The notes under the pieces were generated by a model, which saw nothing but the letters and a program-made list of their open reading frames with translations, did no database searches and was not told where the DNA came from. Positions 22,704 through 30,909 of a stretch of 64,000 bases of DNA are shown in pieces. Position numbers and translations under genes: made by a program. The first letter of the stretch is position 1. Each line of letters opens with the position of its first letter. The stretch comes from Actinomycetes bacterium (lineage in GTDB: Bacteria > Actinomycetota > Coriobacteriia > Coriobacteriales > Eggerthellaceae): assembly GCA_023460315.1 (NCBI GenBank), contig JAEWQO010000003.1:1-64000 (forward strand). The letters are read 5' to 3'.

Positions 22704-24940
22704 TGGCGCGCGAGATTCGTCGCACGAATTGCCATTTTTGCGGCTATTGCTGCGCGTTCTCGGCGACGGTCGAGGACGGCCGCGTCGTCGACTTGGTTCC
22801 CGACCCGACACGCTATCCTTATGACGACGCCGTGCTCCGGGGCTGTCGTCGCTGGCGGATGAACCTGGATGTGCTCGATGGTCCCGATCGGGTGAATTAC
22901 CCCCTGCGGCGCCGGGGAGAGCGAGGCTCTGGCGCATGGGAGCGCGTGAGTTGGGATACGGCGCTTGACGACATTGCGGCGAAGCTGCGGACGTTGGCCG
23001 AAAAACATGGCCCCGAGACGTTGGCCAGCGCCATCGGCGGTCCCCATGCGTCGTTCTGGCCGCTGCACCGGTTCATGAACCTGTTCGGCTCGCCGAACAA
23101 CATGGGCATCGGGCAGATCTGTTGGAACCCTCGCATCTGGATGGACGCAATCACCTTTGGCTGGACCGTGGAGGCGGACATCGTTCCGGGAGTGACTGAC
23201 TGCCTGTTCATATGGGGCACGAATCCCGCGCAGTCGGATAACTCGGCTTTCTGGCGCTCTCTCATCACGTTGTCGAAGACCGAGATGCCGCTTGTGGTCG
23301 TCGATCCGCGGCGGACGCAGGTGGCGGCGCTCGCCGACCTCTGGCTGCCCGTGCGGCCGGGGACCGACATCGTGCTCGCTTTGGGGCTTCTGCACATCAT
23401 CATTGAGGAGGATCTGATCGACCGGCCGTTCGTCGAGCGGTGGTGCCATGGGTTCGACGAGTTGGCCGCACAGGTGGCCCCGTATGACGCCTCGCGCGTC
23501 GCCGAGGCGTGCGGCGTGCCCGCTGACGATGTCGTGCGGGCTGCCCGCCTGTTTGGACGTGCGCAGGCCGCCGCGCTCGTCTCGGGTCGTGGCGTGGACC
23601 AGGTGGGGGCCAACGTCGCACCCACGCACCGCGCCATCTGCTGCCTTCGCGCCGTGACGGGAAACGTCGACAAGCCCGGCTCCTGCGTGCTCGCCGAGGC
23701 GAGTGACTTCGTTTCCGAGATGGAGCTGGAAATGACCGACTCCCTTGCGCCGGAGCATCGCGCCCGCTGCCTCAACACCCCGTACACGCCGTTGCAGTGC
23801 TATGACGGCTACGAGCGGGTTCGGAGCCTGACGGAGAAGCTGGGGCGCACCCTTCCCGCCCGCTATCTGACGTCGGCTCACCCCGACCTGGTGCTGCGGG
23901 CCATGGAGTCCGGCAGGCCCTATCCTGTGCGCGCGCTCATCGTGAACGCAACGAACCCGCTGTTGACCTATGCCGACACGCATCGCGTGTTCAAGGCGTT
24001 CAGGAGCCTTGACCTCATGGTCGTGCTCGATTACTACCTGACGCCAACCGCGAGCATCGCGGACTATGTGCTGCCGGCCGCAGGTGCCATCGAACGTCCG
24101 GTGTTCCAGGTCCATGGCGGTGTGGCCAACATTGGCTACGGCGGTCCGGCGGCGGTCGATCCCTATTATGAACGCCGTACGGACTATGGCGTCTTTCGCG
24201 CTCTCGGTCTGCGGTTGGGACAGGAGGACTCCTGGCCGGAGGAAACGCTTGCCGACGCTTTCGCCGCCCAGCTCTCCCGTGCCGGCATGGATTGGGACAC
24301 GTTTTGCCGGCAGGGCATCTACTGGCGGCCTCCCGGCTATGCGAAACATGAAGAGCCAGGTCCTGATGGCAAGCCGCAGGGATTCGCGACGACGACGGGC
24401 AAGATCGAGCTGGCAAGCGAGTTCTTGCCGACGATCGGCGGTCCTCGCCTGCCGACGCCTGCCGAGCCCATCACGCTGTGTTCGGAAGAGCTGCGTGCGC
24501 GGGCGGCGCGGGAGGGCGGCACGCGCCTGTCGATGATCACGGGGTCGCGCAAACAGCCCTATAATGCGTCAATGTACTTTAACAATTCCGTGTTCCGGGC
24601 GCAATCGCCGCATCCGGTCGCCGAGGTGAGCCCGACGACCGCTGAGCGTCTGGGCCTGATGCCGGGGGATCGGGTCGAAGTCGCCACCGATCACGGTTCG
24701 GCGCGGTTCGTGTTGGCGGTCGCTCCGATGCGCGACGATCTGGTGAGTGTCGACTATGGGTGGTGGCATCCCGAGTGGGAGCCGGGCGCTCCCGATTTTG
24801 GGGGCATAGGGGAGTCAAATGTGAACTGTCTGACGACATTTGCCAGGGAAGAGCCCCTGATCGGCACTTGGTCGTACAACGCCCTCGACTGCATCGTCCG
24901 CAAGACCGATGAACCTCTGAGTTGGGAGGGTAGCGGATGA
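22703..24940 (+). CDS. Second molybdopterin oxidoreductase
   Basis: 745 residues, a shorter relative of the first catalytic subunit and without the repeat extension. [4Fe-4S] site NCHFCGYCC plus Cys in RGCRRW; probable molybdenum ligand in QICWNPRIWM; pterin-binding motifs WGTNPAQSDN, VVDPRRTQVAALADLWLPVR and RALIVNATNPLLTY; C-terminal YGWWHPEWEPG and ESNVNCLT. No Tat signal. ATG at 22703 overlaps the preceding TGA. The conserved context (N..RALIVNATNP..) is shared with the first enzyme, so the two arose by duplication and diverged. No dedicated chaperone (TorD/DmsD type) is found in the operon. Confidence 0.88.
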   Translation: MAREIRRTNCHFCGYCCAFSATVEDGRVVDLVPDPTRYPYDDAVLRGCRRWRMNLDVLDGPDRVNYPLRRRGERGSGAWERVSWDTALDDIAAKLRTLAEKHGPETLASAIGGPHASFWPLHRFMNLFGSPNNMGIGQICWNPRIWMDAITFGWTVEADIVPGVTDCLFIWGTNPAQSDNSAFWRSLITLSKTEMPLVVVDPRRTQVAALADLWLPVRPGTDIVLALGLLHIIIEEDLIDRPFVERWCHGFDELAAQVAPYDASRVAEACGVPADDVVRAARLFGRAQAAALVSGRGVDQVGANVAPTHRAICCLRAVTGNVDKPGSCVLAEASDFVSEMELEMTDSLAPEHRARCLNTPYTPLQCYDGYERVRSLTEKLGRTLPARYLTSAHPDLVLRAMESGRPYPVRALIVNATNPLLTYADTHRVFKAFRSLDLMVVLDYYLTPTASIADYVLPAAGAIERPVFQVHGGVANIGYGGPAAVDPYYERRTDYGVFRALGLRLGQEDSWPEETLADAFAAQLSRAGMDWDTFCRQGIYWRPPGYAKHEEPGPDGKPQGFATTTGKIELASEFLPTIGGPRLPTPAEPITLCSEELRARAAREGGTRLSMITGSRKQPYNASMYFNNSVFRAQSPHPVAEVSPTTAERLGLMPGDRVEVATDHGSARFVLAVAPMRDDLVSVDYGWWHPEWEPGAPDFGGIGESNVNCLTTFAREEPLIGTWSYNALDCIVRKTDEPLSWEGSG

Positions 24941-25054
24941 GCGTCCTGTTTGGATCGATTGGGGCACCGGGCGGAACAGGGGATTCCGGTGCTGCCACGA
25001 GCCGATGAGACATGATTAACGTGCGGATTGTCCGCTTAAGAGAAGGAGAGTATC

Positions 25055-25924
25055 GTGACAGACAAGAAGCAGGCGCTGCTGGTGTTCAGCAAGCCTCCTA
25101 TCCCGGGTATGGTCAAAACGCGCCTGACGCGCGAGAACAACGGCATCTTGAGTCCTGAGCAGGCGGCTGAGTTCTTCAAGCGCAGCCTGTACGATGTGAG
25201 CGAGCTTTCGATGCATGCACTCATGGAGCTGCAGCGTGAGAATGACGCGCTTGTCGCCGAGGATCCGACCGCAGACCGGATCGTCTACGACTTCTTCGTG
25301 TCGACGACGCCGGCCGCCAATGTCGAACTTATGCGGGACACCTATGACGCCATCGGTCCCTGGCCTCTGGAGATCCATTACCTCACGGACAAAGGGGCCA
25401 CGTTCGACGACCATTTCGACGATGCGTTCTCACAGCTGTTCGACAAGGGGTACGAACATGTCGTCTCGGTGGGAGGAGACATTCCCACCATGCCGAAATC
25501 TCACATCATCCAAGCGTTCCAGTGGCTCGATTACTTCCAGTCGCAAGGCACTCCCGGATTCGTGCAGGCGCCCTGCCAGGAATGCGGCACTTCGCTCGTC
25601 GGCTTCAGCGCCAACACGCCGATGGATCATCAGGACATCTACTACAACCTCGATGGGCGGGCTGCGCTCGACGGCTACATGGAGAAGCTTGAGGAGCGCA
25701 ATGTTCCTTCCGCCTACCTGTCTCCCGTTGCCGACATCGACGAGAAGACCGATCTCGCGCATGCCATATCGTGCATGCGCGCCATTGCCATCGCGGCCCG
25801 GAGCCAGACGGACCTGTTCGTGCCTCAACGGGTGCTGGACTGGGTGGACTACATGGGTATCCGCGTCTCCACCCCGCCGAACGATGAGCATGATCCACGC
25901 CAGTACATCGATGAGGCGGAGTGA
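25055..25924 (+). CDS. DUF2064 glycosyltransferase-like protein (TIGR04282 type)
   Basis: 289 residues. The N-terminal LLVFSKPPIPGMVKTRLT is the nucleotide-sugar transferase motif of DUF2064 proteins, followed by VSVGGDIPTMPKSHIIQAF, where GxDxP binds metal and nucleotide. Members of this group are annotated as radical SAM/selenodomain-associated or arsenosugar transferases. The GTG start at 25055 has GAAGGAGAG 5 bases upstream. It is followed 4 bases later by a radical SAM gene, in line with that association. The C-terminal third (QSQTDLFVP region onward) is not typical and has no recognised motif. The substrate is unknown. Confidence 0.75.
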   Translation: MTDKKQALLVFSKPPIPGMVKTRLTRENNGILSPEQAAEFFKRSLYDVSELSMHALMELQRENDALVAEDPTADRIVYDFFVSTTPAANVELMRDTYDAIGPWPLEIHYLTDKGATFDDHFDDAFSQLFDKGYEHVVSVGGDIPTMPKSHIIQAFQWLDYFQSQGTPGFVQAPCQECGTSLVGFSANTPMDHQDIYYNLDGRAALDGYMEKLEERNVPSAYLSPVADIDEKTDLAHAISCMRAIAIAARSQTDLFVPQRVLDWVDYMGIRVSTPPNDEHDPRQYIDEAE

Positions 25925-25928
25925 ATCC

Positions 25929-27266
25929 ATGGAATCCGAACGGCGCGTGCCGCTCCATGGGACGACGGCCCTGTGCCCGCATTGCCTTCGCGAGCTGAAA
26001 GCCGACGTGTACGCAGATGAGGAGGGGACGGTGTGGATGGAGCGCACCTGTCCTGACCATGGCAGGGTGACGACGCGGATGTGGCCGGATGCGGACCACT
26101 ATCGGTGGCTCCGGTCGGAAGCGTTCGCGCCCACGCGTCCCGATCCTGCGTGCACCATTCCTGTGACGGGTCCCTGCCCGTTCGGCTGCGGCACCTGCGG
26201 ACGGCATGAGCGCCGCGGCACCTTGTTGGAGATAGAGGTCACGCGGAACTGCAACCTCCATTGCCCAGTGTGCTTCATGAGCGCGGAAAATGGGGAGGGC
26301 GATCCCACCCTCGACGAGATCGACGCGATGTATGACGTCATCTCGAACGCCGTGGGAACCGATGGTGCTGTGCAGATAACCGGCGGCGAACCGACCTGCC
26401 GCGCGGATTTGTGCGACATTATCCGCAGAGGCCGCGAGAAAGGCTTCTGGGGCATCGAGGTCAACACGAATGGCCTGGTGATCGCGGGGCGCGACGGCTA
26501 CCTCGAGCAGCTGGTTGCCTCGGGGCTGACGGGCGTGTATCTCTCCTTCGACGGCCTGACGGGCGACGTGTATGAGGCGACATGCGGACGGGACATCCTG
26601 GATGTCAAGCTCAAAGCCATCGAGCGATGCCGCGAGGTGGGCATCCAAGTGGTGCTGTCGGTGGCGGTTGTGGCGGGATCGAATGACGGTCAGCTGGGAG
26701 ACCTGTTGCGCTTCTCGTTGGAAAACGCTGACGTGGTGGCGGGCCTGGCGCTCCAGCCCGCGTTCACCTCGGGCCGTTTCGATGCGGAACGCGCCATGCC
26801 TCTGTCGGCGGGAGATGTCATCTTTCAGCTTGCCGAGCAGTCCGACGGACTGTTGGAGCCCTACGACATCTGGCCGTTGGGATGTTCGAACCCCCTCTGC
26901 GACACCGGGGTGTTCCTCGTGCATGGCGAGGTGCCCGAGGGCGTTGCGCCCCATCCGTCGGGCTTCTATCCGGCGACGCGTGCGATGACGGTTGACGAAT
27001 ACCATGCCGGATACAGCCCGGACAGCCCTCAGGGTTCGGTGTTTCTCGACATCCTTGCCGCGCGGGGCGTCGAGGTGAAGAGCGGGCTTTCCGTCATCAT
27101 CATGAACTACATGGATGCGGTGTCCATGGACACGCAACGACTGCGCGAGTGCAGTATGATGGTCACGGTGCCCGATGGGCGTGCCATACCGTTCTGTTCG
27201 TACCATTTGACGGACACGAATGGACGGCGCGTGTATCCGCCCTGGTGCAAAGAGGAGCTGCGCTAG
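25929..27266 (+). CDS. Radical SAM protein, Tes/TrsS-like
   Basis: 445 residues. The N-terminal zinc-ribbon-like part has CPHCLREL and ERTCPDHG, then CPFGCGTCGRHE. The radical SAM motif is CNLHCPVCF in EVTRNCNLHCPVCFMSAENG, with ITGGEPTCR as the SAM-binding GGE. The C-terminus has RLRECSMMV, PFCSYHL and PPWCKEEL, extra cysteines for auxiliary clusters. This layout is that of the tetraether-lipid-synthase/MJ0619-like and TrsS families. The ATG at 25929 follows the DUF2064 stop by 4 bases, so both are translated together. The substrate is unknown, though lipid, sugar or peptide targets are all possible. Confidence 0.82.
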   Translation: MESERRVPLHGTTALCPHCLRELKADVYADEEGTVWMERTCPDHGRVTTRMWPDADHYRWLRSEAFAPTRPDPACTIPVTGPCPFGCGTCGRHERRGTLLEIEVTRNCNLHCPVCFMSAENGEGDPTLDEIDAMYDVISNAVGTDGAVQITGGEPTCRADLCDIIRRGREKGFWGIEVNTNGLVIAGRDGYLEQLVASGLTGVYLSFDGLTGDVYEATCGRDILDVKLKAIERCREVGIQVVLSVAVVAGSNDGQLGDLLRFSLENADVVAGLALQPAFTSGRFDAERAMPLSAGDVIFQLAEQSDGLLEPYDIWPLGCSNPLCDTGVFLVHGEVPEGVAPHPSGFYPATRAMTVDEYHAGYSPDSPQGSVFLDILAARGVEVKSGLSVIIMNYMDAVSMDTQRLRECSMMVTVPDGRAIPFCSYHLTDTNGRRVYPPWCKEELR

Positions 27267-27307
27267 AGACCGCATGAAGGGGCACATGATGAAAGAGGAG
27301 GCGCCGC

Positions 27308-28288
27308 ATGGCGAACGGAAATGAAGTCGCATACGCCATCCGTATCGATAGGGAGAGTTGCACGGGCTGCGGGCTGTGTGAGGCATTCTGTCCGGTAAAC
27401 GTGTTCGAGATGGACGGGCGCGATCCCCGGGCGGTTCGGCCGGAGGATTGCTGGGGATGTGAGACGTGCGCGGGGCAATGCCCGGTGCACGCCATCCGGA
27501 TCGAGGCTTCTCTGGCGACGCGGGCGGCTGCGGCCAGCCGGGAGATCGCCCCGCCGCTCGATCCGGCCGTCAAGAAGCAGTATCGGGAATGGGCCGAAAC
27601 GATGAAGGACATCCTCGGTCTTCGCTGGCATCCCGTTGCCATCTCCCTCGTGAAAGCGGGGGATCCGCTTCCCGATGTGCCCCTGCCGGAAGAGAGGCTC
27701 CGCTACTGCCAGTCGCTCATGGCGGCCCGCCGCGGACGGTGTCTCATGATGCCGGCCAATCGGCATGCCTGTCCCGACGGCACGTCGATTCTGGGGCTGA
27801 CCCCCATGCCGGAGAAACTGGCGTCGGGGGAGCTGTACATCCTCTTTCATAAGCTCGACTCGGTGGAGGCGGCGAAGCGCATGGTGCATGAACGTCCCTG
27901 CTTGGAGCCGCGCACGGTCGATGCGACGGTGGTGTGCCCGCTTGACGACGCGCGCTGCGAGGCCGATGTCATCGCCGTCATCGCAAAGCCGGAGCAGATG
28001 ATGTGGCTTTCTATGGCCACCTCGTATTACACGGGGCATCGCCACGAGTTCCACGCGAGTGGCTACAACGCCCAGTGCGTCGAGACGACGCTGCTTCCCC
28101 TGACGACGCAGCAGATCAACATCTCGTTTGGCTGCTACGGCTGCCGGGCCAGCTCCGACGTGGACGATTCCATGATGATGATGGGCATTCCCGTGTCGCT
28201 CATGCCCGAGGTCATCAAGGGATTGAAGGAACTTGGCAAGCGGGCCATCCCGCAGTCTCGCGACAAGATATACCTCCCGCCGTTCTGA
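27308..28288 (+). CDS. Ferredoxin-DUF169 fusion protein
   Basis: 326 residues. N-terminal two-cluster ferredoxin: CTGCGLCEAFCPV and CWGCETCAGQCPV (residues about 17-60). The rest is a DUF169 domain with LRWHPVAISL, LRYCQSLMAARRG, MMPANRHACPDGTSILGL, and the terminal FGCYGCRASSDVDDSMM motif. DUF169 proteins are uncharacterised and Cys-rich, and occur in anaerobes. The ferredoxin half suggests it receives electrons from the operon's other iron-sulfur proteins. ATG at 27308 follows AGAGGAGGCGCCGC. The gap to the radical SAM gene is 41 bases and no terminator is seen. Confidence 0.82.
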   Translation: MANGNEVAYAIRIDRESCTGCGLCEAFCPVNVFEMDGRDPRAVRPEDCWGCETCAGQCPVHAIRIEASLATRAAAASREIAPPLDPAVKKQYREWAETMKDILGLRWHPVAISLVKAGDPLPDVPLPEERLRYCQSLMAARRGRCLMMPANRHACPDGTSILGLTPMPEKLASGELYILFHKLDSVEAAKRMVHERPCLEPRTVDATVVCPLDDARCEADVIAVIAKPEQMMWLSMATSYYTGHRHEFHASGYNAQCVETTLLPLTTQQINISFGCYGCRASSDVDDSMMMMGIPVSLMPEVIKGLKELGKRAIPQSRDKIYLPPF

Positions 28289-28399
28289 TTCGTGGCGACG
28301 TGCGAGGCTGCTTGGTGTGGTTTGGCGGTGCAGGGGGCGCGTGTGACGGCGCGCATTGCGGGGAACGTCCCGTGCCCGGTCTATCGTTCAGGAGGATTC

Positions 28400-28834
28400 A
28401 TGGCCGACGAACTGTTCCGTATCCGCGATGCGCGGGAAGATGATCTGGAGTACTGCACCTCATATGCCTTCGCGGAGGGCATGGGCGGCATCGACAGCAC
28501 GGAAAACCTCCGTGTGGCGGTTGATGACGTCGACGAGGTGGTGGGCTTTCTGCGCCTCACGTTCGACGAAGACGGTGTCGCCCACGTGAACCCGGTGGTG
28601 ACGTACCCGACCTGGCGTGGCGTAGGGGTTGGCCGCGCGCTGGTTGAGGACGCGCTCAGGAGGCAGGGGGAGTTGCGGCTGGTGTCGCGCGGATCGAGCC
28701 TGGCGTTCTATGAGGCGCTTGGCTTCGTGCCGGTGGACTGGGCTGACATCCGCGGCGAGATCGTGGCCGAATGTGACGGATGTGACCTGTTCGACGAATG
28801 CGGCCCCGTTCCCTTGGGAAAAAAGTTGTTCTAA
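28400..28834 (+). CDS. GNAT-family N-acetyltransferase
   Basis: 144 residues, standard GNAT size. The acetyl-CoA binding motif A is VVTYPTWRGVGVGRALVEDAL, and the C-terminal SLAFYEALGFVPV is motif B. The end carries ECDGCDLFDECGPVP, a Cys-rich tail also found in a subgroup of GNATs, possibly for metal. ATG at 28400 has AGGAGGATTC before it. It is 111 bases after the DUF169 gene and closes the long co-directional block. The acceptor is unknown. Confidence 0.8.
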   Translation: MADELFRIRDAREDDLEYCTSYAFAEGMGGIDSTENLRVAVDDVDEVVGFLRLTFDEDGVAHVNPVVTYPTWRGVGVGRALVEDALRRQGELRLVSRGSSLAFYEALGFVPVDWADIRGEIVAECDGCDLFDECGPVPLGKKLF

Positions 28835-28864
28835 TGCTGACTTTTTAAGTATTCAATTTAATTA

Positions 28865-28870
28865 TATAAT
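28865..28870 (+). promoter_or_regulatory. Promoter -10 of the Cys-rich peptide gene
   Basis: A perfect TATAAT in a very AT-rich stretch (28840-28890), unlike the GC-rich surroundings. A loose -35 (TTTTTA) lies 17 bases upstream at 28842-28847. It would start a transcript about 85 bases before the peptide start codon. Confidence 0.55.
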
Positions 28871-28962
28871 GATTATTATTAAAATTGAAGTTGATGCGAA
28901 GATGCTCAAAGCATACGTTCAAAGCAGCTGATTTCGATGCGCCTTGCGAAAGGAGACAAGCT

Positions 28963-29061
28963 ATGAAGGATGTTCCCAAAACGCTGGTCCGGAACGATGC
29001 CTCGGGCGTTTCGTGCATCGTTGCGTACTGTGGCACTTGCCTTTGCGGCCAATACTACTGA
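28963..29061 (+). CDS. 32-residue Cys-rich peptide, candidate bacteriocin/RiPP/signal precursor
   Basis: A short ORF with AGGAG at 28951-28955, 7 bases before ATG 28963. It starts MKDVPKTLVRNDASGV and ends SCIVAYCGTCLCGQYY. Residues 1-16 are polar and leader-like; residues 17-32 hold all four cysteines (C18, C23, C26, C28) and three tyrosines. Such a split suggests a leader and a core that forms disulfides or thioethers. It lies between a promoter and a block of one exported protein and an ABC transporter with three permease-like proteins. I do not recognise the family and no maturase lies in the block; a Tes/TrsS-like radical SAM gene is 1.7 kb upstream in another operon. Confidence 0.7.
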   Translation: MKDVPKTLVRNDASGVSCIVAYCGTCLCGQYY

Positions 29062-29426
29062 CACGCCGTTTATCTTTGGTCTTGCCTGTCAGCAAAGTGC
29101 CGACAGGAAGCATCGTGCAAAATAGGACTCTACCTTTTCCTATGCAAATTGCACATATAATACCGGTACGGCGATCGTTCGGTTACACGGGTGTCAGAGG
29201 GGGAGCGTCTGTACAGAGGATCTTGGATATCCTCTAGGCGTTGGGGTTCGGCAGAGTGATGGATCGGCCATGAAAAATTGACCGAGCGCCGATGCGACGG
29301 CGTATTGCTCCTTGCGGTTCCACAGCCCTTATTGCAATCGCGCGGTTAACACTCGGGGTCGTTGGAGTCCTGATAGTATTCGGGAGGGGGCTTCCTTCGA
29401 AATCCGCCAAAAAGAAGGGGAGGTTC
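29062..29426. other. Gene-free spacer after the peptide gene
   Basis: 365 bases. It contains the hairpin CCTGTC (29085-29090) with GACAGG (29102-29107), the second promoter region (29133-29161), and the hairpin AGAGGAT...ATCCTCT (29215-29235). An open frame at 29292 runs into the next gene but has no ribosome binding site. Confidence 0.5.
29133..29161 (+). promoter_or_regulatory. Second promoter with palindromic operator
   Basis: TATAAT at 29156-29161 and, directly upstream, the palindrome TGCAAATTGCA (29143-29153) in the expected -35 to -10 spacer. It would drive the exported protein and ABC genes independently of the peptide. The palindrome is a plausible repressor site. Confidence 0.45.
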
Positions 29427-30083
29427 ATGAAAAAGCGCGTAATCGTCATTTCGTTTCTTGTTGTAAGTGTGGTCTTTGCGGTAGTGCTGTTTTCGGTTTA
29501 CCGCATAGAGGAAGTAAACAAGAACCTTCACTCGTCAACTCAAAGCGAAGCCGACGCTTTAACGGGAGGGAGTCGGGATTCTTCCGACATTGTTCAATTC
29601 GATCACTCTCTGGGCGACTCCATAGACATATCGGGGAAAACAAGCAATAAAAAGACCGCTTCAGAGGGCGTCACCGTCGAATTCGATAACTTTCGCATTG
29701 TGGACACGAGCGATATCATGGACAAGTATCCTGATTGGATGCCGTTGTTTGGCCCCTCGGGAAATAAGTATGAGGATCCGAAGTATGCAGTGGTTGACAT
29801 GACCTTGACCAATTCGGGTCAAGAGGCATCGCTGGTGCCGTGGTTCAAGTTGGAGGCTGGGTCGTGGTCAACAATCGTTGCCCCCAATGAAGTCTATTTA
29901 TTGAATGACTATAGTCAGGGAGATGAATTTATGGTCGGTCCTGGAGAGTCAAAGACGCTTTACGCAGTATATGAATTATGGGAGCCGACCTTTTCGAAAG
30001 ACCAATGGAAGGATGTATACAACTTGGAGTATCAGCTTGTTTTGGTTGATTATCCTACTAAAATAGCCGTTCGGTGTTGGTAG
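29427..30083 (+). CDS. Exported, membrane-anchored protein of the peptide/ABC locus
   Basis: 218 residues. A single N-terminal hydrophobic segment (MKKRVIVISFLVVSVVFAVV) acts as uncleaved signal anchor or signal peptide with no lipobox Cys. The rest is soluble, with a beta-rich part including GVTVEFDNFRIVD, KYAVVDMTLTNSG and SKTLYAVYELWEP, a pattern like the DUF4352/DUF5028 immunoglobulin-like exported domains. In bacteriocin clusters such proteins can serve immunity, but this is inference. ATG at 29427 follows AAGGGGAGG. Codon use is more AT-rich than in flanking genes. Confidence 0.65.
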   Translation: MKKRVIVISFLVVSVVFAVVLFSVYRIEEVNKNLHSSTQSEADALTGGSRDSSDIVQFDHSLGDSIDISGKTSNKKTASEGVTVEFDNFRIVDTSDIMDKYPDWMPLFGPSGNKYEDPKYAVVDMTLTNSGQEASLVPWFKLEAGSWSTIVAPNEVYLLNDYSQGDEFMVGPGESKTLYAVYELWEPTFSKDQWKDVYNLEYQLVLVDYPTKIAVRCW

Positions 30084-30087
30084 TCAG

Positions 30088-30909
30088 ATGACGGCTCTCT
30101 TGAAAATTGAATTGAGGCGAGCTTTTTTCAATTATCGATTCGCTGCTGCGCTTGTTCTGGCGATCGTCATTGTCATTGCCCATCTTGTGTGGTCGGTCAT
30201 TCCGGCATCGTATGAGCAAGAGATGTATGTTGACCTGGTAGGATATCCCCTCTCGGTGTTCAACAGATGGATAGGCGGGTGGTCTGGGTCTGTTTTCCCC
30301 GCACTCTTCTTTCTTGTTCTCCCTCTGTTGGTGTGTCTGCCTTATTCCGATTCCATCTATGTTGACAGAAAGGACGGATGGGCTGCTCAAGCTATATCGA
30401 GAAATTCGGCGCGGTCGTATTATGTCTCAAAATTCGCAACCGCTTTTGCGGTGGGGGTTGTCGTTTCATGCGTGCCGCTCATGCTTGATTTCTATTTGAC
30501 GAGCCTCTTTTTGCCCATGGGGCAGCCCAGCGCGGCATCGGGTCTCTTTCCCATTTTTCCCTACTCTATGTGGGGGGATATCTACTATTCAAATGCATTT
30601 CAGTATACGGGCATGTATCTTGCTCTTATTGCAGTGACGTCAGGCTTGCTCGCGTGCATCCCTCTCTCTTTGTCTCGCGTGCTGACAAACAGAGCAATAG
30701 TTTTATGCTCTGCTTTTTTTCTTTGCATTGTGCTGGAGTATCTTTTCGGAAGCGGGGATTTCGTCTTTCTTTCACCCTCAACGTTCATGAGACCGGACCA
30801 GCCGCAATGGGGACTTGAATTTCCTTCCATCGCTCTTACGTTGGGCGTTGTGGGGGCGGCGGAGGCAGCGGCGCTTGTCACGTATTGGCGGGCCGATGAA
30901 TCGTTATAG
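30088..30909 (+). CDS. ABC-2-type permease-like membrane protein 1
   Basis: 273 residues with about six helices: FAAALVLAIVIVIAHLVW near the N-terminus, then FPALFFLVLPLLVCLPYS, FATAFAVGVVVSCVPLML, YLALIAVTSGLLACIPLS, AIVLCSAFFLCIVLEYLF and a final ALTLGVVGAAEAAALVTYW. The N-terminus MTALLKIELRRAFFNYRF is the amphipathic entry typical of ABC-2 permeases. The ORF begins 4 bases after the exported protein and overlaps the next gene by 14 bases, so it belongs to one operon with the ATPase at 31668. Substrate is presumably the nearby peptide. Confidence 0.68.
   Translation: MTALLKIELRRAFFNYRFAAALVLAIVIVIAHLVWSVIPASYEQEMYVDLVGYPLSVFNRWIGGWSGSVFPALFFLVLPLLVCLPYSDSIYVDRKDGWAAQAISRNSARSYYVSKFATAFAVGVVVSCVPLMLDFYLTSLFLPMGQPSAASGLFPIFPYSMWGDIYYSNAFQYTGMYLALIAVTSGLLACIPLSLSRVLTNRAIVLCSAFFLCIVLEYLFGSGDFVFLSPSTFMRPDQPQWGLEFPSIALTLGVVGAAEAAALVTYWRADESL

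Noticed and set aside
22523..24349. 608-codon open frame on the minus strand
   Set aside because: Opposite the second molybdoenzyme, whose cofactor motifs are clear; GC-rich codon use creates such frames.
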